Origin: Ottelia alismoides
Lineage: Eukaryota > Streptophyta > Magnoliopsida > Alismatales > Hydrocharitaceae
Reading direction: 5' to 3'
Length of the DNA: 64,000 nucleotides
NCBI GenBank assembly: GCA_037367405.1
Contig: JAZKJV010010755.1
Span: 434,001-498,000 of the forward strand
In this document: one piece after another, positions 34,813 to 46,441 of the stretch
Numbering within the stretch: the first letter of the stretch is position 1
Layout of the letters: every line of letters starts with the position of its first letter
Notes under the pieces: model-generated
Seen by the model: only the letters and a program-made list of their open reading frames with translations
The model's database searches: none
Told to the model about the DNA's origin: nothing
Program-made: the position numbers and the translations under genes

Positions 34813-37800
34813 TGATGAATCTGTGATTCATCACATCAAAAGTCAAAAATAGAGCCTTGTTCCCGAGAAAATAGAAGCATATTTCCTTTTATCTTGCATA
34901 AATAACACTCATGCATGCATTCATAATTCATGCATTTTAGCAGCTCATCTGCATTTAAATAAGAATGCCAAAAATCCCTTGTAAAATACATCTTCATCAA
35001 ATAACCTCTTCTCTATAATATATATGTATATACTCCTTAATACCATAGGGAAGAATGCTTAAAATCACCCTTGTAAAGTAGCCCAAATATCCTGAGAACC
35101 CTTGTACATTAAAACACACATAAAGCCCTCATACAAACCCCTAATTAGGTCTACTCACTCTTAGAATACTACACATTAAAAGACCTTCAAAATGAGACTG
35201 ATTTCATCGAAATTGGAGCTTGTATGAGAAACTTGGGTTTTTGGGTCATTTTGTATACTACATATGTATATTTATGTATCTTTGTATTTATGTACCATAT
35301 TTGACCTCATCTCCGTCTTTGGTCAACATGAAACTTGTAGATCTCATCAAGATCTACAACTTTCATGTTTTGAGTTTTTCCAAATTCGGCCTCCTCTTCT
35401 CTCTACACGTGTTTTCCCTTCCAGCCATTCACAGCAGGCCACGTGGCGCCCTCTGATTGCGCCACGCGGCCCGCTGCCCTTTGTCTGATCCGCCTTCGCT
35501 CCCCACCGTTGGATCGCGCCTCAGATCCAACGGCCCCTCTGTGACCACGTGCGCTCACTCCCTCAGCCGTCTGATCATCCTACTCCTCATCACCACCATC
35601 CGTTAGCGCCGCGCCCACATGACGACACGTGGCGCGCTATGCGCCCTTCGATCGCGACCTGAACTCTCCATCTCAACCGCAGCCGCTGCCTATCCCCTCA
35701 GCCGTTCGATCATTTCCCCACTTTTTATCCCATCCGTGGGATCGCGCTTCGACCTCGTCCCGCCACGTGGTGGCTCCACGACCCTCAGATCGCCTCCCCT
35801 CGATCTAATCACACCCGCTCACCACGATCTAATCTCCACCGTTGGATCACACGATCCAACGGAGGAGACTTCGTCTCCTACCTCCAGGCGCCCCTCTCCC
35901 CCACGTCCCTTGCCTTGCGGGAGGGGCGCCCCCTTTCCTTTTCTGGGCACACGTCAGCCTTCTCCTCCGGCTGCTGACCTCGCCACGACGCTCCCCACTC
36001 GTCCCTCTCCCTCGCCAACACCCTCAATCGCCACCATCTCCGCCACACTCGCTCCACGACAGCCACCAACTTCGCCACTCACCCATTCCAGCCATCAACT
36101 TCACCCTTTAAATACCCCCCCTCTGGCCACCTTCATCCGCATCCGCCACTCCAGAGAGATCCCTAGAGCTCCAAGCTTCCTATTGGTGACAGCAATCGGC
36201 TGATTTGTCGAGCGACGACAGAGCGTCTTCTCCGGCGAGATCCTCGGCCCACCGCCGTGTCGCAGCCACTCCTCCGAGCAGCTGCACGAGCTCGGGGCTT
36301 TACCGACCTCTTGAGCGACGACCTGGAACTCCCAGCGGAGCTCCAATTCCCAGGTAACTCCCTCCATCGATCGCCGATCTTCTTCTTCTTTTTCTTGCTT
36401 TTTCTCGGTTTTTATTCGTTGTCATTGATCACCCTCGCACCTTCCAATCACCTCGGCGAGCTTCGCGTCGAAGCTCCGATCCTCGCTGACCCCTCCACGC
36501 TCTCCGACGACGCATACCACCTTCCTCCGACGAGCAGCTCCGCCATTTGGCCGGAGCTTACCCGCCAGACCACCGCAATCCACCGTAGGCCTCGCAGCTC
36601 ACTCACCTCACCTCCACGAACACCTGCACGCCTCGGCTATTCGTCTAAACCCTTGCAGGTCCTCAATCCTTCATTGGCCGGAGCCTCGCCGGAGCTCCCT
36701 TCGCGCTTCATCGACGCTGAGCTTCAGCACTCCTCCAAGGATCCAGAGACCACCGGAGGCTCCGCCTTTCACTTCCGCTTCTTCCGAGCTAGGTGGGAGC
36801 TGACGAAGCTCATCACCGGAGCTTGGCTACAGAGGCGGAGCTCAGCAGTCTTCACCGGAGCGCAGCCATCTCCTCCACAGGCGGCGGAGGCCCGTTGAAG
36901 GAGAAGAAGCAGCAGCCGTTCGATCCTCTGATCGAACGGACCTCGCCTCGCCACGCGTCTCTTCGCCGCCCTCATCCTCGACCGTCGATCACACCTCAGA
37001 TCGGACGCCTCCCCAGCCGCCACGCGCCTTCACCGACACCCCTTGGATTCATCTTGATCCAAGGGCCTTCAAGCCGCCACGTCGTCTTATCCGAGCCTCG
37101 GCCTCCCAAGCCTAGGCTCGGGTTACCCGAAGCTGCTCCGAGGCTATCCCGAGCCTCCAGAAGACCCGAACCTCACTCCGAGCCTCCGACGCCCTCCGAA
37201 CCTAGGCCGCCCAACGTGAGGAGCATGTGCGGCCTGGGATATTTGCACCGACGCCCCTGGAGCTTTCACAAATTGCGAAGAGGTCCCTGTGAAGCAGACA
37301 TCACGTGAGGAGCACGTGATTCGTGGAGAAATTGCATTCAAGTCCTGCATAGTATAGGTAATTGCATTTTAGTCCCTGTCAGCACGTTTAGTTATTGAAA
37401 TTCTATTTTTCCAGTATTGCATTTACACCCTTGTGTTTGCACGTGTCCATAGCATGCATTTTTCATCATTTTGACATTCTAAAAATTGCAAGTTGTTGAG
37501 AATCTTGTCCTCTATCAGTTTGTACACGTGTCTGAATTTTGTTGGCTTAATTGAATTATCAATGAATTAATTGGTTCATTTGTGACATATTTTGCCCATT
37601 GATGCCTTTTGATTTTTAATTAAATATCAGTGCCTTCAAAAATCACCAAAAATTCACAGTAGCTTGAGGACATTATTTTCAACACCTCATAAAAATTTCA
37701 TGTCATTTGCACGCATAACGAGGCCTCAATAAATAGTTTAGTGATTTTCTTTAATTAATTTTAAATAATTCATTTCACAGTGAATTTAAGTTCTGTCAAT

Positions 37801-38342
37801 TTTCCTAGGTCCCTGATCATTAGACCTTCCTAGGATAAATTTAGTTCTTGGAGAAATTGTGGTTTGATATTTATTAAAAATTAAACACTGAAAATCACTC
37901 TGTCTGTTTGTTTAATTCACAGAAAATTTATTTTGAGTCGAAAAATTCCAAAAAAATTAGTGTAGGTCATTTTCATCATAAATAATCATCTGGCCAATTT
38001 TCATTATTTTTGGACTTCGTTTGACACATCAATTAAATTTGACTTTAAATTGGCTAAGAATTGTCTGCATATGTCTGCATAGGAATTAAAAATACCAAAA
38101 AAATTGTTCCCCGAATATCAAACACTTGTAAATTGTTGTAATCAACCTAAGGAGACAGTTGCCTCCCTGAGATCGACCTTGGACTTCACCAAGTAAAAAA
38201 AAAATATCACCGCTTAAAATTGACCAACATCTGACTTAAGTGGCTTTTGATCAACCTCCCGTATCCGACTGCAACGAACACTTAAAATTAATTTGGACCA
38301 TTAATTTGACCGAATTAACTAAGGGTGCGGGAGCGCACATCA
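34813..38342 (+). repeat. Athila-1 3' LTR (3530 bp)
   Basis: Same length and ends as the 5' LTR. The differences I found by eye, as 5' / 3' positions, are near 22954/36123, 23717/36886, 23804/36973, 23855/37024, 24043/37212, 24058/37227, 24727/37896 and 25075/38244. Five are C-T or G-A changes at CpG. Confidence 0.96.
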
Positions 38343-38347
38343 ATGAC
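38343..38347. other. Target duplication ATGAC, right side of Athila-1
   Basis: Matches 21639-21643; Copia-C LTR sequence resumes as CTAACCAAGG. Confidence 0.96.
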
Positions 38348-40182
38348 CTAACCAAGGTCTATACACCGGCGAGCTGGTTTGCATATAAGGGTATATGAGC
38401 AATATGATCTCTCAAAGGGATCATACAGGTTCACTTGTGAACCGGAAGACATGAGCTCACTCATGAGGTATTGGGACCGATCAAATTCCATGCATGGTCG
38501 TCATGCTTTGGAAGCATGACACGAATTTGAAGGTATGATATATGCTTTGGGAAAGCATATGATCGATACCAAATCCCAATGACCAAGAATGAGAAACTTA
38601 ATGATTAAACCCTGAAGAAGACAGTATAAAATGATCTTGATCTTCGGGTTGATCATGGGTCTTCCAGTATGCAGGATGTACAGGTATTGGGAATACCTGA
38701 AGGGTGATGTGATCATAAACGATTGTATATCCATGACGCTTCCATTCCGAGGGAGTGATGAAACATGTCTGGATTTTAGTGACTCCTTTCAGTAGAGAAG
38801 CAATCCGATCTTAGTCCAAGTATTGGACATTGATCTGAATGGGATTCAGATTCAATGAGAAGATTGGATTTGCGGCCTTGATTTAATCAAGCATCTGTGA
38901 GAGGTCCGTAAGATCTGGATTTGAGATGAGATCTCAACATCCAAGTCACTATACGTGGAATAATACAATCGCCCTGTCCTTATCTCCAAGTATCTGCGGA
39001 GAAAGCACATTATTCTTGAAAGGGTTCAAGAATAATTCTTTTGATGAAATATCCAAGCAAGGACTTGATGATTAAATGTGATTTAATAATCAAGCTTAAA
39101 TATGAATATGATTCATATTGTAAAAATGATTATCTAAGATAATTAAATGAGATTTAATTATCAAGGATTAAGAGAATGTGGATAACACTATCCATGATAT
39201 ATGCATGTTATAAATATGATTTATAATATACATATATAAGAGACTGAATTTATGTAAATAGCATTTGTTAATTAATAATGTGAATTGGATTCACATTTGT
39301 TAATTAATTGGAGATGCAATTTACTAACTAGTTTGAGTTGTGAATATGATTCACACAATATTCAATGGCAAGACTGAAATATTCACAAAATTAATTTGGA
39401 ATTAATTTGGTGAATATTTATTGAGATTAAATAATGAATAATATGATAAATAAAATAGAGAATAACCACCTCCATGGGTGGCGTCACCCATGAATTGTTC
39501 ATGGGTGACGCCCCCCCTTTTTAGGAGGGTGGTTAACTCCATCTCATTTATCATGTTATCTCTTGATTAATTAATTTTAAATTGTTGTTATTGAACAACA
39601 AATCCTAGCCATTGATTTATCATGGACCAAGCATAGCCCTTGGATCCATGTGTCCCATGGATTGAGATCCATTGGATCCTAAACTAGTACAAAAGGAGGG
39701 CTAGGGTAGCCTCTCCAAGGTACATCATCTAGAGTTGTAGAAGACTACTACTACTCTCTCTCTCTCTCTCTCTAATTCTCGTGTGGTCTCTCTCTTAATA
39801 TCCAAGTGTCCGTCCACTTTGCATATTGAAGAGGAGAGCATCTTGCTTCGCCTTCGTCGCTTGGATCTTCGTCAAAGGATTGCGGGAAGGACGCGACTCA
39901 TCATCGTGCCCGCAAGCGCATTCTCCGTGGGTCGGACTTAAGATAGGAGGATCTCTACTTTGGGATCTCGCGATCACAACCACGCTTCAAGAGGTAATCC
40001 TTGTACTTTGTGGTTTGATGAAACGATCCGAGAAGTGTTCTCGTGATCATGTGGTTTCATCTTTGTATTTAAAAATTTTAATTTCCGCTGCATCTAGCAT
40101 CTAGTACGACTAGTTGCTCCGATTGCATACGATGCGATCGACACGCTTCCGTGATGCGCTTAAGGATTCACAATATCCTTCA
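38348..40182 (+). repeat. Copia-C 5' LTR, second part
   Basis: It continues the LTR to TCCTTCA. It includes the stem-loop at 39463-39534, a TATA-position motif TACAAAAG at 39688 (TATAAAAG in the 3' LTR at 47819) and a (CT)n run at 39743-39772. The frames at 38501-38734 (minus) and 39826-40104 (plus) recur in the 3' LTR and are not called as genes. Confidence 0.93.
39463..39534 (+). other. Long stem-loop in the Copia-C 5' LTR
   Basis: GGCGTCACCCATGAA (39480-39494) and TTCATGGGTGACGCC (39498-39512) are perfectly complementary with loop TTG. An outer stem AACCACCTCC (39463-39472) pairs with GGAGGGTGGTT (39524-39534) with one bulge. The same structure lies in the 3' LTR at about 47594-47665. Confidence 0.85.
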
Positions 40183-40184
40183 AG

Positions 40185-40198
40185 TGGTATCAGAGCCA
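40185..40198 (+). other. Primer-binding site of Copia-C (tRNA-iMet)
   Basis: TGGTATCAGAGCCA, two bases after the LTR, is the standard site complementary to the 3' end of plant initiator tRNA-Met. Confidence 0.92.
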
Positions 40199-41990
40199 TA
40201 GGTTGAATAAGGTTTTGGATGTGATCCATGAACCTTAGACGATTTGGTTCTTGAAAGGGTTGCGAAATTCTTACTGCATTTCAATTTTCGCACCTCTGTC
40301 TAATTGAATTTTCCGTGCTGTTTAAAATGTTTAAACACAAAATTTTCAATTGTAATTTGTTCCCCATTAAACAAGGAAACCATAGGACTTGAGTTTACTA
40401 AATTTGGACTTTATTTGCTCAAGATATGACTTTTTGAATATGACTATATTCACTGTTGCGGGAACTGCGGATTTGAACGTAATTAATGAGATGATTACGG
40501 TTTTAATCCGCCTTGAAATGCGTGAATTATCACTTGGGTTCTTTAATAAATCAAATAGGCAATCTTTGGAAACTGAGTTTGAATTTTTTGAATTTAAATT
40601 GATCAAGATAAGTTAATTTTAGTGATTGGGGGTCACTGCTGGAAATTAACAATTTTGATCTTGAACCTTGTGATATGTCATTCAATTATCATGATGAAAA
40701 TTAATTGTTAATTTTCTGGAATAATTAGTGATAAATATTTGTGAAATATTTAAAGAAATAATTATTTCATTGAATGACACTTGCCTAAACTACAATGATG
40801 AGATATTAGATCTTGATCATTGTTTCATCAACAAACATTGCTTTCATGAAAACAACAGTTTATCCTACAATAGTTGTAGGACAACTTTTACATGAAAAAC
40901 CCTTTCTTTTTCTTGAATAGGATTGGGGATTTGTCTAGCAAATCTCCTTATAATCAAAAATGTTTTGATTTGTACTATATGGTATAACTTTCGGTTGAAA
41001 AACCGATGAACATCTCAAAGTACATGATGGTCTATCTGGTATTATCCTTTCCCGAGGCGGATGTGGTGCCTAGTCGGAGAGCATTGGGGTTGCGGGTTGC
41101 AATGTATGTGGTCCGTCCCACTCTCGTCGGTACTGGCATGACAGCGGGTAGGGATTGTATAATACCGGAGACAGACAATATGTATTTTTCTAATTATTAA
41201 AATTCGAATAATACATATTTTGAGATTATACCTACTATTCAAGTAAAAGACGTGTTTGTTGATGATTGGGCTAAATGATTAATTTAATATGATTAAATTA
41301 ATCATACCTAATAAACACACTATTTTGAATAGATGTGTATTTCCCTTGGAAGAATTAATTATGTGAATGTGATTCACAATAATTAATTATAAAATTTGAA
41401 TATGAGGTGGAGGATCACATAAGTGACATCCATGGTCTCCCGTCAAGGCAAAGGATTTCGTCGCCAGTTGTTGTGTATGGGAGATGCCTGTCCGAAGTGA
41501 CAGATCCTGTGCATGATTTAATTGGATCGGGTTCTTTGCTTCTCGAAAGAGTAAGGCCGTATACGTAGTGACCCCAATATCGTGTCCTCATATTATTGGG
41601 GCGATATTGGATTGCGTATAGCGAGTATTAAGCCTGTTGACGGTTGGTTCAATTAACAACGGGTCAACATCATCTTAGGGGTGGTGGGCCCGGGTGTTAA
41701 AGACCGAATTGGGAAATGCAAGTTGGACTTGCAAGGCGGAATGTGTTCCCCCTTCTCTTATTCGAGTCACAGGTTCTCATATTATTGGGATGTGATAAGG
41801 ATAGAGAGGAGATCCCAGATCTTGCTTGAGATATAGCGGTAAGTATATCTCTTACTTTGAAAGAAAAAATAAGGGAATAATCTTTCAAAGTCGACATGGC
41901 AGGACAAATTTGATTTAAAATGCCTTAATCAAATTATTCTTAAATTGAATATATAATTATTCTAATATAGTGCATTCTTAATTTCAGAAA
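40199..41990 (+). other. Copia-C leader, non-coding
   Basis: 1.8 kb without a sustained frame. Recognisable related leaders occur in Copia-A (15181-16952) and Copia-B (49928-51650). Short frames at 40389-40616 and 41006-41200 are not supported. Confidence 0.65.
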
Positions 41991-43025
41991 ATGAAGTCCA
42001 TGAACCCACTTAGCAGGCTTCTAGAGGTCAACCAGTTGACCGGACCAAATTATTCGGATTGGATCCGAATTTTGGATCTTGTTCTCTCTGCAGAGCGCAT
42101 CTCCTACGTGCTTAGCAAGGACAAGATAGCAAACCCTATGACTGATGAAGATAAATCATATAATGATAAATATGATGAAGACCATAATCTGGCAAGGTGT
42201 TACATCCTTGGATCATTGTCCAATGTGCTTCAGAAGCAACATGTGGAAATGAACCATTGCCAAGAGATTATGCTGAGTCTGAAAGAAATGTTCGGTGACA
42301 TAAACCGCACACAGCGTTATAATGTGATGAAAGAGCTTATTCGCTGCAAGATGCAGGAAGGAACCTCTGTCAGAGAACATGTACTCAAAATGTTTGGGTA
42401 CCTCTCTGAGCTGGAAACCCTGGGAGCCTACTTGGATTCTGAAATGCAAGCTGATTTCATTCTCCTTTCGCTCCCTAAGTCTTTCAACAACTTTGTTGTG
42501 TCTTACCACATGAACAAAGGTGATTTCACAAACGCTGGGCTGTTAGCTGCATTGAAGTCTGCAGAAGACGTCTTGAAGAAGGACGGCCCCTCTGCTAGTG
42601 CAATGGTTGCACAGGTAAGAGGAAAGCGCGGGCGGAAGCAAGGTTTTCAGAAGGGCCCAGCCTCGAAGAGAAAGAAGAAGAATCAAGGAGTTGGTTCATC
42701 TTCTAGTGCTTCCACACTGATGACATCGAAAAAGACCGATGTCTGTCACCACTGCAAGAAGCCGGGGCATTGGCGGCGTAACTGCCCGGATTACCTGAAG
42801 TCTACCGACAAAGGTAAAGCCCCAGCAGGTATGAAATCTACTTTCATCATTGAAACCAGTTTTCTCGTTGGACGAGAAGGAAGTTGGGTTATAGATTCTG
42901 GTGCTTCTGTTCATGTATGCAATTCATTGCATTTGTTTCAGGAAACTAGGAATCTGGAGTATGGGGAGATAGTTATCCAGATGGGATCTGATGCAAGTGT
43001 TGCAGCAGTCGCCATCGGGACATGA
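41991..43025 (+). CDS. Copia-C gag and protease (344 codons)
   Basis: ATG 41991 opens MKSMNPLSRLLEVNQLTG. Gag core (copia UBN2 type) spans about aa 10-205, including REHVLKMFGYLSELETLGA and LLSLPKSFNNFV. A basic stretch follows (aa 207-235), then a CCHC zinc knuckle CHHCKKPGHWRRNC (about aa 252-265), then the protease active site WVIDSGAS (about aa 298-305). The frame ends at TGA 43023-43025; the same frame continues beyond it into pol, and Copia-A has TGC at the matching codon, so the stop looks like a point mutation rather than the normal end of gag. Gag builds the particle and the zinc knuckle binds RNA. Confidence 0.92.
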   Translation: MKSMNPLSRLLEVNQLTGPNYSDWIRILDLVLSAERISYVLSKDKIANPMTDEDKSYNDKYDEDHNLARCYILGSLSNVLQKQHVEMNHCQEIMLSLKEMFGDINRTQRYNVMKELIRCKMQEGTSVREHVLKMFGYLSELETLGAYLDSEMQADFILLSLPKSFNNFVVSYHMNKGDFTNAGLLAALKSAEDVLKKDGPSASAMVAQVRGKRGRKQGFQKGPASKRKKKNQGVGSSSSASTLMTSKKTDVCHHCKKPGHWRRNCPDYLKSTDKGKAPAGMKSTFIIETSFLVGREGSWVIDSGASVHVCNSLHLFQETRNLEYGEIVIQMGSDASVAAVAIGT

Positions 43026-43847
43026 AGACTGTCGTTATCTAGTGGTCGAGTCCTAGTACTTAAAGAGTGTCTTTATGTACCTGAGGTCAGGAGGAACTTG
43101 ATATCTGTGTCTAAGCTTGTTAGACATGGGTACTCTTTCCTGTTCTGTAATAAATTAGTCATTAATAAATATGATAAATTTGTTGCGGAAGGTGTTCTGA
43201 CTTCTAGTGGACTCTATGAATTGTGCATTGATGAATGTGTCATAAATGTCACTACCACTAATAATAAAAACCCCAAGAGATCCAGGGAGAATGGAAATCA
43301 TTCGAATATGATTTGGCATCAAAGGCTTGGTCATTTATCTGTTGATAGGATCAATAGATTGATAAAGGATGGACCTTTAGATTTTCTACAGGTTCAAACT
43401 TTACCTACCTGTGAACATTGTATTCGAGGTAAAATGACCAGGATGCCTTTCCGTAACAAGGTTACGAGATGCGAGGGTATTCTCGACCTAATACATACTG
43501 ATGTATGTGGTCCCTTCAATACCGCGACTAGAAATGGATATCGATATTATTTGACGTTTATCGATGACCATTCGCGATATGGGTTTATCTTCCTGCTACG
43601 TCATAAATCTGAAACCTTTGAAAAGTTCAAAGAGTTTAAGGCTTTGGTTGAGAACCAAGCCGACAGGAAGATTAAACGGATTCGATCTGACCGAGGTGGT
43701 GAATACCTCTCAGATGAATTCAAGGAATACCTTAAAGAGAATGGAATTGTCTCCAATCTCACTCCTCCTGGAACTCCCCAACTTAATGGTGTTGCTGAAA
43801 GACGCAACAGGACCATCATGGGACATGGTCCGTTCAATGATGAGTAA
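43026..43847 (+). pseudogene. Copia-C protease end, pre-integrase and integrase core
   Basis: It continues the gag frame after the TGA. The pre-integrase zinc-binding domain is visible (WHQRLGHLS .. CEHCIRGKM, about 43312-43436), then the integrase core with HTDVCGPF, FIDDHSRYGF, IRSDRGGEYL and NGVAERRNRT, which contain the catalytic D, D and E. At about 43820 an extra G (or similar one-base gain) shifts the frame, and the open piece runs out at 43847. Confidence 0.9.
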
Positions 43848-44471
43848 AGCACATTTACCTCTTAGTTTCTGGGGATATGCAGTAGAGACTGCAATATATA
43901 TCCTAAACAAGATTCCTAGCAAGTCTATACCAAAGACTCCTCATGAGCTCTGGTATGGAACCAAACCTAGTGTCAATCACTTGAGGGTTTGGGGATGCTT
44001 GGTTCATGCGAAGAGCGTGGACGCAAGTAAGCTAGAATCTCGCACTCGTGAGTGCTACTTCATTGGGTATGTTAAAGATGGTATTGGATACCAGCTTTAT
44101 GACCCTGAGACCCAAAAGGTTTTGTCTCTAGGGATGTGAAATTTATGGAGGATGATTTCCTTAAAGGTCAAGACAAGAATGAAGTAGAGGAGCTCATTGA
44201 ATCCCCTGAGGATTCTGAGATTCCTGAACCAGAAACTGAAGAGATAAATGAAGATGAAACACCCATACCTCTTCGAAGGAGTTCGAGGGTGGTTGCACCA
44301 CCTGAAAGGTATGGATTCCATGTGTCAGGTGAGACTGACAATGATCCTTCTTCATATGATGAAGCACTTGCGGATCATGACATGGATAGATGGATGCTAG
44401 CAATGAAGTCAGAGATTGACTCCATGCATAAGAATGGTGTATGGACCCTAGAGGATCCACCTAAAGGGTAA
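43820..44471 (+). pseudogene. Copia-C integrase C-terminal region and linker to reverse transcriptase
   Basis: The coding sense continues in a second frame (SMMSKAHLPLSFWGYAVETA .. ELWYGTKPSVNHLRVWGC .. FIGYVKDGIGYQLYDP), typical of the copia integrase C-terminal domain, until a run of T at 44120-44123 that is one base shorter than in Copia-A. It resumes in a third frame at 44136-44471, an acidic linker leading to the reverse transcriptase entry (MDRWMLAMKSEIDSMHKNGVW). Confidence 0.88.
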
Positions 44472-45524
44472 AACCCATTGGGTGTAAATGGATCTTCAAG
44501 AGAAAGAGGGGACCTGATGGGAAAGTAGAGACTTTCAGGCACGGCTCGTAGCCAAGGGCTACACACAGAGAGAAGGCATCGATTACGATGAGACATTCTC
44601 TCCTGTGGCCATGCTTAAGTCCATCAGGACACTGCTGGCTATAGCTGCATCTCTTGACTACGACATCTGGCAGATGGACGTCAAGACGGCTTTCCTCAAT
44701 GGATACCTCGAGGAGGATATCTATATGGAGCAGCCCCAGGGCTTCATAGCTGAGGACGGTAAAGTATGCAAGCTGAAGAAATCCATCTATGGGCTCAAAC
44801 AAGCTTCTCGTAGTTGGAACATCAGATTTGACGAAACCATAAAAAGTTATGATTTGTGCAAAACCCTGATGAACCTTGTGTGTACAAGAAGCTTAGTGGG
44901 AGCGCCATTGTGTTCATCGTGCTTTATGTAGATGATATCCTTATCATTGGGAATGATACAGGAATGATGACCAGTGTGAAGATTTGGCTATCCCATACCT
45001 TCGAGATGAAAGATCTTGGAGAAGCCTCTTACATCTTAGGCCTGAAGTTGTTCAGAAACCGAGAAAAGAGAATATTGGGATTATCACAACATGGATACAT
45101 CAAGAAGATTCTTGAACGATTCCGTATGGATAGTTCGAAGAAAGGATTCCTCCCCTTAGGACATGGTATCTATCTGTCCAAAGGAATGGCTCCTCAAAGT
45201 GTTGAGGAAAAGAAGGCAATGGCTGGATGCCCTTATGCATCAGCCGTAGGAAGCTTGATGTATGCCATGATGTGCACTAGGCCAGACATTTGCCATGCAG
45301 TGGGAGTGGTAAGTCGTTACCAATCCTGCTATGGAGAAAAATACTGGAATGCAGTAAAGAACATATTCAAATATCTAAGACGGACGCAAGATTACATCTT
45401 GGTCTATGGGGATGGTGATCTCCAAGTCTTGGGATATACAGATTCAGACTTCCAGTCAGATATTGATGATCGAAAGTCGACATCAGGGTTTGTATTCCTG
45501 TTGAACGGTGGTGCTGTGAGCTAG
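44472..45524 (+). pseudogene. Copia-C reverse transcriptase and start of RNase H
   Basis: Frame changes near 44466 (run of G), 44537 (run of A) and 44853 (run of T), each one base. Between them the protein is clear: QMDVKTAFLNGYLEEDIYM, YGLKQASRSWN, then the catalytic motif LYVDDILIIGND (YVDD at 44925-44936), YILGLKLFRNR, SLMYAMMCTRPDICHAV and GYTDSDFQSD (start of RNase H). TAG at 45522-45524 ends the piece; Copia-A has a TGG tryptophan codon at that place. Confidence 0.9.
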
Positions 45525-45907
45525 AGAAGCAAGAAGCAGGACACTACGGCGGATTCAACAACAGAAGCCGAATACATTGCCGCATCGGATGCTGCAAAGG
45601 AGGCGGTGTGGTTGCGCAAGTTCATCTTGGAACTTGGCGTAGTTTCCTCTGATACTCCCGTCCCGTTACTCTGCGATAACACTGGAGCCATTGCCCAAGC
45701 AAAGGAACCCAGGTGCCATCAGAAGAGCAAGCACGTGGAAAGGAAATACCACATCATTCGGGAGATTCAAAGCGTGGTGATATCATCATCACCAAGGTGG
45801 CCTCTGCCGACAACATTACTGATCCTCTTACCAAACCTCTGACACAGAAGGTTTTTGACCAGCATGTAATGAGTATGGGTTTACGGATTGTACCTGAATG
45901 GTTCTGA
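45525..45907 (+). pseudogene. Copia-C RNase H C-terminal part
   Basis: It continues after the TAG with STTEAEYIAASDAAKEAVWL and LLCDNTGAIAQAKEP, hallmark motifs of copia RNase H. A one-base loss near 45769 moves the end (RGDIIITKVASADNITDP .. LTQKVFDQHV) into another frame, which stops at 45905-45907, just before the polypurine tract. Confidence 0.9.
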
Positions 45908-45910
45908 GGG

Positions 45911-45923
45911 CTAGTGGGGAGAT
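45911..45923 (+). other. Polypurine tract of Copia-C
   Basis: CTAGTGGGGAGAT lies directly before the 3' LTR start TGTTAGAC; it would prime plus-strand DNA. Confidence 0.85.
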
Positions 45924-46410
45924 TGTTAGACTTGTGAGCCCTGGGCGAACCATTCTTACAATAAATGTTATTGTAATATTTAAGTTTATCAATAAAAGTT
46001 ATTGATGTTTCACTCCCTTTTCTGAAATTATATGAATGAATGCACTATAAGGTCCCTCTGTACAATTAGGGTTATGTACCTTGGCCAGCTTGATGATCAT
46101 ATAGCCGTTGATTCATTAAATGAATCATAGAGGCTGGTGTTTCGATGAATATCTAAAGAGTTAGATAGGGGACTCATCAAGCACCGTCAAATGATTGTCA
46201 AGTGGAGATCTCCAGCCTGAGTAGGAGATGGCAATCCTTTCTCACATAGGCTGATATCTGACCGACCTCTTGATGCAGGTCCTCTGCATGGGAATAGTGA
46301 TTCGGAGGTGTCAGATTAGTTAGGTCAATGGGTTGACCTAACGAGATCGAGATAACTTAAGTCCTATGTTGAATGCTGTCACAGCATAGGCATGCATCCT
46401 CTGACCGGAG

Positions 46411-46441
46411 ACAGATATATATATATATATATATATATATG
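46411..46441. repeat. (AT)n microsatellite in the Copia-C 3' LTR
   Basis: An uninterrupted AT run; the 5' LTR has only a short broken version near 21592, so it expanded after insertion. Confidence 0.9.

Larger units (their letters stand above)
21644..38342 (+). mobile_element. Athila-1: nearly intact Ty3/gypsy Athila-like element (16.7 kb)
   Basis: Two LTRs of 3530 bp, a perfect tRNA-Asp primer site, a leader of about 1.3 kb, a single gag-pol frame (26480-32638 plus a shifted tail to 32886), a 1.9-kb non-coding 3' region with a hairpin and polypurine-tract array, and ATGAC target copies. I count about eight substitutions between the LTRs. The Athila clade is inferred from the reverse transcriptase and integrase character, the tRNA-Asp primer and the long LTRs. 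No env-like frame is present between pol and the 3' LTR, although many Athila elements carry one. Confidence 0.95.

Noticed and set aside
39743..39772. (CT)n and other simple runs as notable features (also 3542-3560, 11441-11456, 47883-47900, 49405-49432)
   Set aside because: Short pyrimidine microsatellites downstream of LTR TATA boxes are ordinary; I mention them only within the LTR entries.
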